From NCBI GenBank assembly GCA_017397895.1, contig JAFQHP010000063.1, positions 1 to 39,249 on the forward strand: a DNA stretch of 39,249 nucleotides, read 5' to 3'. Positions 7,790 to 15,979 of this stretch are shown here, one piece after another. The translations under genes and the position numbers were made by a program. The DNA is from Clostridia bacterium (GTDB lineage Bacteria; Bacillota; Clostridia; Christensenellales; Aristaeellaceae). The notes under the pieces were generated by a model. It made no database searches. It saw only the letters and a program-made list of their open reading frames with translations, and had not been told where the DNA came from. Within the stretch, counting starts at the first letter, position 1; every line of letters begins with the position of its first letter.

Positions 7790-8443
7790 ATGTCGGTAGG
7801 GATGATTGTGCTGGCGGTTATGTCGGTATTGGTACTGTTGGGGGTGGGTCAGCGGGTGCTGGACAAAATGCAGTTGACGGATCGGGCCGCCCTGATGCTG
7901 ATGGCGCTGATTTTTGTGGGCGGCCTGGCTCCGGATGTTGTGCTGGGCCGGGTCAGCCTGAACGTGGGCGGCGCGCTGGTGCCTCTTGGGGTGTGTGTGT
8001 ATCTGCTCATCCGTGCGGATACGAAAAAGGAAGTGGGCCGGGCGCTGCTGGGCAGTGTATTGACGGCGGGGGCGGTGTATCTGCTTTCCGCCGTGATGCC
8101 GGATGAACCGGAGGATATTGTGATCGACCCCAATTATGTGTACGGGCTGGTGGGCGGTGCGGTGGCCTATGTGCTGGGCCGCTCCCGGCGGGGGGCCTTC
8201 ATTTGCGGCGTGCTGGGGGTGATCCTGGCGGATATTGCGGTGGCGCTTGTGAACTGGGGCAACGGTATCAGCCAGATGCTGTACCTGGGCAGCGCCGGGG
8301 CCATGGACGTGGTGGTGATTTCCGGGTTCCTGGCGGTATTGCTCAGTGAACTGGTGGGAGAAATCATGGAGCGCATGGCGCGCCGCACAAGAGAGAATCA
8401 TGACCCTGTGTATAGCCCGGTGAAAGGAGGCAAACAGAAATGA
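7790..8443 (+). CDS. DUF1614 family integral membrane protein
   Basis: A 217-residue polytopic membrane protein with about seven hydrophobic segments, matching the DUF1614 pattern (VGQRVLDKMQLTDRAALMLMALIFVGG, NVGGALVPLGVCVYLL, GADI-like VILADIAVALVNWG, GSAGAMDVVVISGFLAVLL). The start at 7790 is set by AAGGAGG seven bases upstream. Its stop codon overlaps the start of spoIIP (ATGA), implying translational coupling and a sporulation-linked role. The function of DUF1614 is unknown. Confidence 0.85.
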   Translation: MSVGMIVLAVMSVLVLLGVGQRVLDKMQLTDRAALMLMALIFVGGLAPDVVLGRVSLNVGGALVPLGVCVYLLIRADTKKEVGRALLGSVLTAGAVYLLSAVMPDEPEDIVIDPNYVYGLVGGAVAYVLGRSRRGAFICGVLGVILADIAVALVNWGNGISQMLYLGSAGAMDVVVISGFLAVLLSELVGEIMERMARRTRENHDPVYSPVKGGKQK

Positions 8444-9513
8444 AAAAGCGGTTGGTTTTGCTGGTGCTTCTGTGCTGCATGGGGGCATTTCCTGCCCTTT
8501 CGGAGGAGGCGCAGGAGGGGAAGGTGTACACCATTCAAAAGGCGGACGGTGCGCTCATCACCCACCTTTCCGGTGCACCGGACGTGGGGGATGAATACAT
8601 TGCCGGCGATAACGGCCACTTCCGCATCACCGCCGTGGACCACACCACCCTCACCGCCCAGGCGGAATACCTGGGGGTGTATGTGCTGCCGGATGTGAGC
8701 TGGCTGGATGAAAATGCCCAGCCCGTCACCGCCCAGCGGCGGGCTGTGGCCATGTACTGCACCCATAGCGACGAAAGCTACATCCCCACCGACGGAAAGA
8801 GCAGCGATGAGGACCGGGGCGGCATCTATGATGTGGCGGAGGAATTCAAGGCAGCGCTGGAGGAGGAAGGCATCACCGTCTATTACAGCGACGAAACCCA
8901 TCATCCCCATGACGCCGGGGCCTACCGCCGCAGCCGGGCCACTGCCTCAAGGCTGGTGGAGCAGGGGGTGGATGCGGTGATGGATATCCACCGGGACGGG
9001 ATTGAAGATCCTTCCTCCTACGAGAGCACTGTGGACGGAGAAGAGATGACCAAGGTGCGGCTATTGGTGGGCCGCAGCAACCAGAACGCCGCCTCCAACA
9101 AGGCCTTTGCCGCCCAGATCAAGGCCGTGGCGGATGAAATGTACCCTGGCCTCATCAAGGACATTTACATTGGCAAAGGCACCTACAACCAGGACCTTCT
9201 GCCCCAGGCGGTGCTGTTGGAATTTGGCACCTACACCAACGACAAAAATGAAGTGATGGCTTCCACCGGGCACATGGCCCAGGTGATGAACAAAACCCTC
9301 TACGGCGGCGTGACCGGCCCTGCGCCTGCTGCTGAAACGAAAGAGGAAAATACCTCTGCCTGGACCGGCGTGATCTGGCTGGTGGTGGCGGTGGTAGCCG
9401 GGGTTGGCATCTACGCCTTTGTATCCACCGGCAGCGGCAAAGGGGCCATGGAAAAAATGAAGGGCACCTTCCGGGAGCTGGGCGGCAGCGTAACTGGCAA
9501 GAAAAAGGAATGA
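8440..9513 (+). CDS. spoIIP: stage II sporulation protein P, peptidoglycan hydrolase
   Basis: A 357-residue protein with an N-terminal signal or anchor (KKRLVLLVLLCCMGAFPALS) and a second hydrophobic segment near residues 308-328. The SpoIIP amidase domain shows the expected motifs: YCTHSDESYIPTDG (Cys107, His109, Glu112), AVMDIHRDGI (His184) and VLLEFGTYTND near the end of the domain. In sporulating Bacillota, SpoIIP works with SpoIID and SpoIIM to degrade septal peptidoglycan during engulfment. The C-terminal membrane segment and basic tail are unlike the short Bacillus protein and may anchor it. It is cotranscribed with the DUF1614 gene. Confidence 0.9.
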   Translation: MKKRLVLLVLLCCMGAFPALSEEAQEGKVYTIQKADGALITHLSGAPDVGDEYIAGDNGHFRITAVDHTTLTAQAEYLGVYVLPDVSWLDENAQPVTAQRRAVAMYCTHSDESYIPTDGKSSDEDRGGIYDVAEEFKAALEEEGITVYYSDETHHPHDAGAYRRSRATASRLVEQGVDAVMDIHRDGIEDPSSYESTVDGEEMTKVRLLVGRSNQNAASNKAFAAQIKAVADEMYPGLIKDIYIGKGTYNQDLLPQAVLLEFGTYTNDKNEVMASTGHMAQVMNKTLYGGVTGPAPAAETKEENTSAWTGVIWLVVAVVAGVGIYAFVSTGSGKGAMEKMKGTFRELGGSVTGKKKE

Positions 9514-9560
9514 AATTCAACATAAACGAAAATATTTTGTAACATTTTCTTTATAAATAG

Positions 9561-9589
9561 TTGACAAAGCGATGGTTTTGCCATTTAAT
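9561..9589 (+). promoter_or_regulatory. sigma-A-type promoter for the L,D-transpeptidase
   Basis: TTGACA (9561-9566), a 17-base spacer and TTTAAT (9584-9589), giving a leader of about 105 bases before the ATG at 9703. Confidence 0.75.
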
Positions 9590-9604
9590 AGTATATGGAG
9601 GAGT

Positions 9605-9706
9605 ATGCGGCAGCGCTGCCGGTATTTACCGGTTGATTTGCGCCGCTTCTTCTGTTACCATCCAGAAGAACACAAGTTTTTTCGATACAGAGGTGCATTG
9701 GCATGA
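9605..9706 (+). CDS. possible 33-residue leader ORF coupled to the L,D-transpeptidase
   Basis: An ATG directly after GGAGGAGT opens a 33-codon frame (MRQRCRYLPVDLRRFF...) whose TGA overlaps the next ATG as ATGA. It fills the leader exactly from the promoter to the main gene and is basic and Arg-rich. The SD-to-start distance is very short, and the main gene has its own GAGGTG, so this may be chance. Confidence 0.3.
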   Translation: MRQRCRYLPVDLRRFFCYHPEEHKFFRYRGALA

Positions 9707-11352
9707 AAAGAACATGGGCAATTTTGCTGGCAATGCTGCTATGTTGCTGCGGCGCGCTGGCGGAAAATGAAGCAGGCGGCCTGGCCCCCGGCATGACGGG
9801 AACAGAAGTGATGGAACTCAATACCCGGCTGCGCCAGCTGAACTACACAGCGGTGCCGGCTGCGGATACCTATTCCGACGCGACCCAGACCGCCGTAGCC
9901 GCCGTGCAGCGGGCCTATGGGCTGGAGGAAACCGGCATTGCCGATGATGCCACCCTTGCCATCATTTACGGCACCTGCTATCGTCCCCTTACTCAGGGGG
10001 ATACCGGCCTGGACGTGCAATTGATGCAGGAAAAACTGACGGAGCTTGGCTATTACTGGGGCAAATGCAGCGGCAATTTCCTGGAGGGCACGGCGTCCGC
10101 CATTGAAACCTTCCAGCAGGAGAACGGCCTGGAGGTTACCGGCAATGCGGATGTGACCACCCAGGAGATCCTTTTCGCCCTGTCTGTGCGGCCTACGCCC
10201 ACTCCCACCCCCGAAGGGGCGGCTCCCACACCGGTGCCCACCCCCGGCCCCTATCAGGCCTTCACCCGGAAGCTGTCCTACGGCAGCAAGGGAAGCGATG
10301 TGCAGCAGGTGCAGCAGCGGCTGATGGACCTGGGCTTTTTCACCTTCCACAAAACCACCACCGGCTATTATGCCAATACCCAAAGCGCCGTGAAGCAGTT
10401 CCAGCAGCACAACGGGCTGGAAAGCACCGGCAATGTGGATGAGGATACCTGGAACGCCCTGTTCAATGATGCCACCGTGGCGGATATCAACTGCACCCCC
10501 AAGCCCACCCCGCCCCTTCAGTATACCTTTGAAGTGGATATCAACAATCAGGTGGTGAAGGTGTGGAAGTACAACGAAGAAACCAAGGGCTATACCGATC
10601 TGGACCGTTCCTTCCTCTGCGCCACCGGTACGAAAAACTATCCAACCCCCCTGGGCACCTTCGTTCTTTCCGGGCGCACCGCCCGCTGGTGCGAGTTCCC
10701 CACCTGGGGCGGCGGCAAGGCCCAGTACTGGACCCGCATTGATGACAGCATTGCCTTCCATTCCGTGCTCTACAGCGAAAATGATACCATGACGCTGAAG
10801 GTATCCTCCCTGACCGGCCTTGGCAAGCGGGGCAGCCATGGCTGCATCCGCCTCACCGTGGCCGACGCCAAGTGGATTTTTGACCATGTGCGCAAGGGCA
10901 TGACCGTGTACATCCATGAGGACGGCGAAAGCGATCCCGAACTGAAATATGCCATCAAGCCCGGCGAACTCAATTACAGCAATATGCTGCCCTACACCAC
11001 CCCCGAACCGCCCGTCTATACCTATGACGGCACCCAGCCTCCGGAAGGAGAAATACGCTATCTGTCCGTGGGCAAGGAAGGCCAGGATGTGTACTGGCTG
11101 CAGATGAAGCTGAAGGAAATGGGCTTCTACAACGGCACTGTCACCGGCCAGTACCGGGAGGGCACTCAGAAAGCCGTAAAGGCCTACCAGCGTGCCCGGG
11201 GCCTGTCCGTGGACGGCAATGCGGGTAAGCAAACCCTCAAGGCGCTCTATCAGGAAGTGATCGAGGCCAATGCAACCCCCACGCCCCTGCCGTCGCCCAC
11301 GCCTTCACCCACTCCGGCCATGGCCACAGCCACACCGAATCCTGTCAATTAA
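9703..11352 (+). CDS. L,D-transpeptidase with four peptidoglycan-binding domains
   Basis: A 549-residue exported protein with a signal peptide (KRTWAILLAMLLCCCGALA). Three PG_binding_1 domains occupy about residues 28-92, 98-162 and 192-258, each ending in a GLexTG-type motif. A Thr/Pro linker lies between the second and third. The YkuD catalytic domain covers about 270-410, with His379 and the catalytic Cys381 in SHGCIRL. A fourth PG-binding domain lies at about 453-522, followed by a Thr/Pro-rich tail. Such enzymes form 3-3 crosslinks or modify peptidoglycan; several spore formers use them in cortex or vegetative wall remodelling. Proximity to spoIIP is suggestive, but it has its own promoter. 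Confidence 0.93.
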   Translation: MKRTWAILLAMLLCCCGALAENEAGGLAPGMTGTEVMELNTRLRQLNYTAVPAADTYSDATQTAVAAVQRAYGLEETGIADDATLAIIYGTCYRPLTQGDTGLDVQLMQEKLTELGYYWGKCSGNFLEGTASAIETFQQENGLEVTGNADVTTQEILFALSVRPTPTPTPEGAAPTPVPTPGPYQAFTRKLSYGSKGSDVQQVQQRLMDLGFFTFHKTTTGYYANTQSAVKQFQQHNGLESTGNVDEDTWNALFNDATVADINCTPKPTPPLQYTFEVDINNQVVKVWKYNEETKGYTDLDRSFLCATGTKNYPTPLGTFVLSGRTARWCEFPTWGGGKAQYWTRIDDSIAFHSVLYSENDTMTLKVSSLTGLGKRGSHGCIRLTVADAKWIFDHVRKGMTVYIHEDGESDPELKYAIKPGELNYSNMLPYTTPEPPVYTYDGTQPPEGEIRYLSVGKEGQDVYWLQMKLKEMGFYNGTVTGQYREGTQKAVKAYQRARGLSVDGNAGKQTLKALYQEVIEANATPTPLPSPTPSPTPAMATATPNPVN

Positions 11353-11358
11353 AGAAAA

Positions 11359-11397
11359 AATCCGGTTGGAAACATGCGTTCCGCCGGTTTTTTTATT
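11359..11397 (+). terminator. intrinsic terminator of the L,D-transpeptidase gene
   Basis: CCGG-TT-GGAA pairs with TTCC-G-CCGG, preceded by AAAAAA and followed by TTTTTTT. Confidence 0.85.
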
Positions 11398-11458
11398 TGT
11401 TTTTGCAAGGGTTTATGGTATACTGAAGAAAAGACAAGGAGGAATACGGAGGTGCTCC

Positions 11459-11923
11459 ATGAAGATAGAAAAGTATATAAAGGAAAGCTTTTGTGTTGTT
11501 GGTAAGGAAGGCTCCACGTTGGACGGCCCGGGCTTTGTGCAGGCCCTCTGGCAGGATGCCAACGGGCATTTTGATCAGGTGGCTTCTTTGGCAAAGAAAG
11601 ATGAACAGGGTAACCTGGTGGGCATCTGGGGTGCCATGAGTGATAAGAGCCGCCGCTTTCTGCCCTGGGAAAACGGTTTTTCCCAAGGGCTGTATCTGGC
11701 CGGGGTGGAATGCGTAGCGGCAGCGGATGCGCCGGAAGGCTGGGTGAAGTGGATCGTACCGGGGTTTGAATACCTGCGGGTGGAAGCGGACAGCCCGGAT
11801 GTGTTCCCGAAGATGATGGCTTTCCTGCAGGAAAACAACCTGCCCCTTGCCGGTGCGGTGCATGATTTTACCTGCCCGGTTACCGGAAAAAACTATATGT
11901 ATTTTCCCATCCGGAAACTGTAA
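11459..11923 (+). CDS. GyrI-like small-molecule-binding (effector-binding domain) protein
   Basis: A 154-residue cytosolic protein consisting only of an effector-binding (GyrI/BmrR C-terminal) fold. Visible features are KESFCVVGKEGST at the start, LVGIWGAMSDKSRRFLPWENGF, LYLAGVECVAAADAPEGWVKWIVPGFEYLRVE and a terminal YMYFPIRKL. No DNA-binding domain is attached. A long purine-rich SD (GGAGG twice) precedes the ATG at 11459. Proteins of this type bind drugs or metabolites, and the ligand cannot be inferred. TATACT at about 11419 may be its -10. Confidence 0.75.
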   Translation: MKIEKYIKESFCVVGKEGSTLDGPGFVQALWQDANGHFDQVASLAKKDEQGNLVGIWGAMSDKSRRFLPWENGFSQGLYLAGVECVAAADAPEGWVKWIVPGFEYLRVEADSPDVFPKMMAFLQENNLPLAGAVHDFTCPVTGKNYMYFPIRKL

Positions 11924-11955
11924 AAAATAAAAATTTGTATTTGAAAGGAAAACAG

Positions 11956-12440
11956 ATGAACGATATCAGGCTTCGTGCTGTCACGAATGATGATGTGCCA
12001 TTTTTGACCTTCATTATGAATACCGATGCTGTGTTGAATGCATTGAATGAATTGCCCACACAGCTGGAGGATTGGGTATGCGCCGTTCAGGAATGGCAGC
12101 ATGATGAAGATGAAGAAGACTACATCATTTGTGATGGAGAAACGGCCGTTGGGTGGCTTGGAATCAACAATCTGGAATCAATTGAAAAAAAGCCTATCTG
12201 AAGTTAGCTGCCATTTTGCCTGAATATCAAAATCAAGGGATTGGCTTTGCTGCCATAAGCCAAATCATTGAAATGTTAAGGCAAAGAAGCTATCAGAAAT
12301 TGGCGCTTTATACCGATCTGGAGAACCATAAAGCGAGAGCATGCTATCAAAAATGCGGATTTGAAGTGGTAGAAACCTTTACAGAAGAAATGGCCAATGG
12401 AAAAACCGTCGCCCGTTGTATGATGGAAATGGTTTTGTAA
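11956..12440 (+). pseudogene. GNAT acetyltransferase split by a frameshift at an A7G run
   Basis: Two abutting frames together make one GNAT-family N-acetyltransferase of about 160 residues. The first (11956-12201) reads NDIRLRAVTNDDVPFLTFIMN to EDYIICDGETAVGWLGINNLE and stops at TGA. The second frame continues without a start of its own through LPEYQNQGIGFAAISQIIEML (acetyl-CoA loop Q/RxxGxG/A) to NHKARACYQKCGFEVVE. The break is at G-AAAAAAA-G (12184-12191): one extra A restores the frame. The run matches the A AAA AAG slippery heptamer in the correct phase for -1 frameshifting, so recoding, phase variation, a true inactivating deletion and a sequencing error are all possible. AAAGGA precedes the ATG. 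Confidence 0.8.
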
Positions 12441-12461
12441 GCTGAGCACCACCACCGAAAA

Positions 12462-12498
12462 GAGCATCCGGAACGTTGCCGGATGCTCATGCTTTTAT
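12462..12498. terminator. terminator between GNAT and LysM genes
   Basis: A perfect 10-bp stem (GAGCATCCGG with CCGGATGCTC, loop AACGTTG) between two convergent genes, with AAAA on the left and a T-rich stretch on the right. Confidence 0.8.
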
Positions 12499-12532
12499 TG
12501 CTTGATTTGCTTTGAAGCGTAAGCCCTTTTTC

Positions 12533-13099
12533 TTATGCCTGGGGAAGATCAGGCAGGGTGACCACGGTGCCGGGCAGGAAATTTTCCGGGGCGATACAGG
12601 GGTTGGCTTTCAGAAGGTCGCCAACAGATACCCGGTTGGTCATGGCCACGGAGTTCAGCGTATCCATTTCGCCCATTACCACTGTGGGCTGCACGGGGCA
12701 GGCGGTGTTTTCCGCCGGGATGCACACGGTATCCCCGGCCTGGAGCGCGTCCAGGTTCAGGCCCTGGTTGGCATTTTGCAGGGTGTAGTAGCTCAGGTTA
12801 TAGCGCACCTGCAGATCGGCTGCCGTTTGCCCCTGCTGTACAATGGCCCGGCGGTTGGCGGGGCAGACGGTGTTGTTATCGGTGATGGGGGTATCGGCAG
12901 GGTCCTGGGCGGGCTGGTTCAGGCAGTCGCTGTAGGGGATACACAGCACGTCGCCAATGGTGAGCCGGGAAGGGGGAATGGACGGGTTGGCGGCGATCAG
13001 GTCCCGCAATGTAGTGCCGGTACGCTGGGCAATGAGGTAAAAACTGTCTCCCCGTTTGACGGTGTATTCGTAGGCGCAGTTCTGATGAGTTTCGGACAT
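12533..13099 (-). CDS. triple LysM domain protein
   Basis: A 188-residue protein of three LysM-type repeats and little else: residues about 10-55 (YTVKRGDSFYLIAQRTGTTL...IGDVLCIP), 83-130 (VQQGQTAADLQVRYNLS...GDTVCIP) and 137-184 (the most diverged, ending VVTLPDLP). No signal peptide is visible, so it may be exported otherwise or act inside the developing spore, as some LysM spore-coat proteins do. Six cysteines are scattered over the repeats. AAGGAGGG lies about 11 bases before the ATG. Confidence 0.85.
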   Translation of the reverse strand: MSETHQNCAYEYTVKRGDSFYLIAQRTGTTLRDLIAANPSIPPSRLTIGDVLCIPYSDCLNQPAQDPADTPITDNNTVCPANRRAIVQQGQTAADLQVRYNLSYYTLQNANQGLNLDALQAGDTVCIPAENTACPVQPTVVMGEMDTLNSVAMTNRVSVGDLLKANPCIAPENFLPGTVVTLPDLPQA

Positions 13100-13211
13100 A
13101 GGACATCAAACCCTCCTTTTCTTGATCCACCATCATCCTATGACAAAACAGCAAAAAGGTGTGCCATGGGCAGGAAGAAACGAGGAGACGGAGAATACAT
13201 AAGGGAGATTT

Positions 13212-13254
13212 CCGGGGGAAACCGCTTTTGAAAGTTAAAAGCGGTTTCCCCCGG
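13212..13254. repeat. perfect 18-bp palindrome in the LysM/AEC divergent gap
   Basis: The arms at 13212-13229 and 13237-13254 are exact reverse complements around a 7-base spacer (GAAAGTT). No T-run follows on either strand, so it is not a standard terminator. The rest of 13100-13453 holds no convincing gene; this palindrome and the one at 13392-13434 are its only clear structures. Confidence 0.85.
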
Positions 13255-13391
13255 CCCCCTTCCGAAAACCTGTACGGGAAAACATTGTGTGCATTTGCAA
13301 TAGTGTTTCCCCGTGCTGCGGATGAAGAAAAGGAATGATTGACTCAGGAAAAGACGGTAGAAAAGAATTTGGCCGGCTTTCTTGGGGAGGT

Positions 13392-13434
13392 GCAGGAGGG
13401 GCGTTCTTTGGCCCTCAAAGAACACCCCTCCTGC
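13392..13434 (+). repeat. long hairpin directly upstream of the AEC transporter RBS
   Basis: GCAGGAGGGG-C-GTTCTTTG pairs with CAAAGAAC-A-CCCCTCCTGC around the loop GCCCT: 18 pairs with one C/A mismatch. It is followed by A8 and then the SD AAGGAG. It would form at the 5' side of the ribosome-binding site and may stabilise or control the mRNA. It is not a terminator, because A follows instead of T. Confidence 0.8.
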
Positions 13435-13453
13435 AAAAAAAAGGAGAAGAATT

Positions 13454-14350
13454 ATGGCGGTTTTGCATCAGGTGGTTGTGCTGTTTCTGATGGCAGCGCT
13501 GGGCTTTTTTCTTGTGTGGCGGAAGGTATGGAACAATCACAGCGTGAAAAGCGTCACGTCGCTGGTGATCATGATTTCCACCCCCTGCCTGAACTTTGCC
13601 AAGCTGTATCATTTGCCGGAGGGCTCCTTGACAGGGGAATGGGCATACTGCTTTTTTCTGTCGCTGGTGCTTACCAGCGTGATGCTGGGCATTGGTTTTG
13701 TCATTTTCCGCAAGCAGGATCAGGATCTGCGGGCGGTGTTCACCCAATTGACAGCCCTTTCCAACTGCGGCTTTATGGGCTACCCCGTGATGGAAGCGGC
13801 CTTCGGTGCCACCACGGTGGGGTATGGCGTGGCGTTTGTGACGGCGTTCAATATTGTCAGCTGGTCCATTGCCCTGGCGCTTTTCTGCAAGGACGTAAAG
13901 ACCGGGCTGAAGAAGATGGTGAACCCCACCATGTGCGCCATTTTGCTGGCCCTCTTTTTGCAGATTGTGGGCTGGCGGCTGCCCCGGGTGATCACCGATG
14001 TGGTGGACGCTATGAGCGCCCTGGCCACCCCCATGGCCATGATGGTGGCAGGGGCATACTTTGGAAAAATCACGGCGACGATGCTGAAAAACAAAAGCTT
14101 TCTGCTCACCTGTGCCCTGCGCCTGATTGTGATGCCGCTGTTTGCCCTGGCGGTGCTGAAGGTGCTTGGCATGGGCGGTGAAACGGGCGCGGCCATCTTT
14201 ATTGCCAGCTGCATGCCCGGGGCCAGCAACACCCTGGTGCAGGCTTCCGCCTATTCCACCCCCCGGGCCCGGGAGATGGCGGTGGGGGCAGTGGCATTTA
14301 CCACCATCCTCAGCGTGGGCACCATTCCGCTGATGATGCTTTTGTGGTAA
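13454..14350 (+). CDS. AEC-family (auxin efflux carrier) transporter
   Basis: A 298-residue integral membrane protein with about ten hydrophobic segments, matching the AEC/Mem_trans family. Signatures are SLVIMISTPCLNFAKLY in the first half, the central LSNCGFMGYPVMEAAFG, and in the second half KSFLLTCALRLIVMPL and ASCMPGASNTLVQASAY. Relatives export or import organic acids or amino acid derivatives; the substrate is not evident. The start at 13454 follows AAGGAGAAG. It is followed by the promoter of the metK unit and has no terminator of its own. Confidence 0.88.
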   Translation: MAVLHQVVVLFLMAALGFFLVWRKVWNNHSVKSVTSLVIMISTPCLNFAKLYHLPEGSLTGEWAYCFFLSLVLTSVMLGIGFVIFRKQDQDLRAVFTQLTALSNCGFMGYPVMEAAFGATTVGYGVAFVTAFNIVSWSIALALFCKDVKTGLKKMVNPTMCAILLALFLQIVGWRLPRVITDVVDAMSALATPMAMMVAGAYFGKITATMLKNKSFLLTCALRLIVMPLFALAVLKVLGMGGETGAAIFIASCMPGASNTLVQASAYSTPRAREMAVGAVAFTTILSVGTIPLMMLLW

Positions 14351-14357
14351 AAAACTG

Positions 14358-14386
14358 TTGACAGGAAAGAATTTTTCCTGTATACT
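14358..14386 (+). promoter_or_regulatory. sigma-A promoter of the metK transcription unit
   Basis: TTGACA (14358-14363), exactly 17 bases, then TATACT (14381-14386). The transcript would begin just ahead of the SAM riboswitch. Confidence 0.88.
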
Positions 14387-14403
14387 TTCAGCCGAACTGA
14401 ATA

Positions 14404-14560
14404 CCTTATCCAGAGTGGTGGAGGGACTGGCCCTGTGAAGCCCGGCAACCGGCACTGAGGTGCAAGGTGCTAATTCCAGCAGCGTGATAACGCTGGCAGA
14501 TAAGGCGCAAAGAAATGGGAAAACCATGCTGCTTGTCTGAAGACCGGCAGCATTTTTTTG
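14404..14560 (+). promoter_or_regulatory. SAM-I (S-box) riboswitch with terminator
   Basis: The S-box consensus is readable in order: CTTATCCAGAG, GGTGGAGGGACTGGCCC, TGAAGCCCGGCAACC, GGTGCTAATTCC and the closing GATAAG at 14499-14504 that forms P1 with CTTATC (14405-14410). The expression platform is a terminator: ATGCTGC (14526-14532) pairs with GCAGCAT (14547-14553), with an inner GTC/GAC stem and T7. High SAM should stabilise P1 and terminate before metK. Confidence 0.96.
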
Positions 14561-14608
14561 CGGACAGGAAAGGCTTTCAGTATCAAAAGAAAAGGAGAGA
14601 AAAACTCT

Positions 14609-15781
14609 ATGCGTACCCTGTTTACTTCCGAATCCGTTACTGAAGGCCATCCCGACAAAATGTGCGACCAGATTTCCGACGCCATTCTGGACGCACTGCT
14701 GGAACAGGACCCCATGAGCCGCGTGGCCTGCGAAACCTGCGCCACCACCGGGCTTGTGATGGTGATGGGCGAAATCACCACCCAGGGCTATGTGCCCATT
14801 GCGGACGTGGTTCGCAAAGTGGTGAACGATATCGGCTATGATCGGGCCAAGAAGGGTTTTGACGGTGCTTCCTGCGCTGTGCTCACCGCCGTGCATGACC
14901 AGAGCCCCGACATCGCCCAGGGCGTGGACGCTGCCCTGGAAACCCGGGAAGAAACGGAAAACGAAACCGGCGCCGGCGACCAGGGCATGATGTTCGGCTT
15001 CGCCTGCGACGAAACCCCCGAAATGATGCCCATGCCCATCGCGCTGGCCCACCGCCTGACCCGCAAGATGGCCGAAGTGCGCAAGGACGGCACCTTCCCC
15101 TGGATGCGCCCCGACGGCAAGAGCCAGGTGACTGTTGTGTACGAAGACGGCAAGCCTGTGGCGGTGGACACCGTGGTCATTTCCACCCAGCATGACGAAA
15201 ATGTTTCCCATGATGAAATTGAACAGGCCATGATCGAAGGCGTGATCAAGCAGGTGATCCCGGCGGAACTGCTCCAGGCCGATACCAAGTATTTCATCAA
15301 CCCCACCGGCCGTTTCGTGCTGGGCGGCCCTGCCGGTGACACCGGTCTGACCGGCCGCAAGATCATCGTCGACACCTACGGCGGCTACGGTCACCACGGC
15401 GGCGGCGCATTCTCGGGCAAGGACCCGACGAAGGTTGACCGCTCTGCCGCTTACGCCGCCCGTCACGCCGCCAAGAATGTGGTGGCTGCCGGCCTGGCCA
15501 AACAGTGCGAAATTGCCCTGGCCTATGCCATCGGCGTGGCCCAGCCCGTGTCCTTCCAGGTGAACACCCGGGGCACCGGTGTGATCAGCGATGAAGAGAT
15601 TGCAAGGCTGGTGGAAAAGGTGTTTGATATGCGCCCCGACGGCATTATCCGTCGGCTGGACCTTCGCCGCCCCATCTACCGCCAGACTGCCGCCTACGGC
15701 CACTTCGGCCGCACCGATGTGGACCTGCCCTGGGAAAAGCTGGACATGGTGGATGCCCTGAAAAAGGAAGCTAACCTGTAA
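14609..15781 (+). CDS. metK: S-adenosylmethionine synthase
   Basis: A 390-residue methionine adenosyltransferase making SAM from methionine and ATP, at the family's usual length. Diagnostic motifs are [16 protein letters not shown] at the N-terminus, the [10 protein letters not shown] loop, the ATP-binding [13 protein letters not shown] [20 protein letters not shown] segment and the C-terminal YGHFGR. AAAGGAGAG precedes the ATG. It is controlled by the SAM riboswitch upstream, a direct feedback loop. A terminator follows. Confidence 0.98.
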   Translation: MRTLFTSESVTEGHPDKMCDQISDAILDALLEQDPMSRVACETCATTGLVMVMGEITTQGYVPIADVVRKVVNDIGYDRAKKGFDGASCAVLTAVHDQSPDIAQGVDAALETREETENETGAGDQGMMFGFACDETPEMMPMPIALAHRLTRKMAEVRKDGTFPWMRPDGKSQVTVVYEDGKPVAVDTVVISTQHDENVSHDEIEQAMIEGVIKQVIPAELLQADTKYFINPTGRFVLGGPAGDTGLTGRKIIVDTYGGYGHHGGGAFSGKDPTKVDRSAAYAARHAAKNVVAAGLAKQCEIALAYAIGVAQPVSFQVNTRGTGVISDEEIARLVEKVFDMRPDGIIRRLDLRRPIYRQTAAYGHFGRTDVDLPWEKLDMVDALKKEANL

Positions 15782-15793
15782 CAAAATAGTAAC

Positions 15794-15832
15794 AAAATGC
15801 GCCTGGACCGGCCTGGTTTGGGCGTATTTTTT
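15794..15832 (+). terminator. intrinsic terminator of metK
   Basis: AATGCGCC (15796-15803) pairs with GGCGTATT (15821-15828, one G-U pair), followed by TTTTTT. Confidence 0.8.
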
Positions 15833-15850
15833 ATGCAATAAGCATATTTG

Positions 15851-15924
15851 TTTCTAAAATTGCAAAAAATATTTAGAAATTATTACAAAAAGTGCGTGCA
15901 TTTATTTCTCTTTTGTGTTATAAT
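15851..15924 (+). promoter_or_regulatory. methyltransferase upstream region: -10 box and 8-bp inverted repeat
   Basis: TATAAT at 15919-15924 is a good -10; the -35 is weak. Upstream, TTTCTAAA (15851-15858) and TTTAGAAA (15872-15879) form an inverted repeat in an AT-rich stretch, possibly an operator or UP-like element. Confidence 0.4.
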
Positions 15925-15979
15925 CATGAAGCAATGAGAAAACAAGGGGCGTTTGTCCCCTTTTCAGGGAGGAAACCAC

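Noticed and set aside
13138..13425. 95-codon minus frame in the LysM/AEC gap
   Set aside because: It has no SD, runs through both palindromes and the LysM promoter region, and has an unconvincing composition.
13415..15838. 807-codon minus-strand frame across the AEC gene, the SAM riboswitch and metK
   Set aside because: It runs through a riboswitch and two certain genes on the other strand. The His/Gly/Val-rich sequence has no domain and is an antisense shadow.
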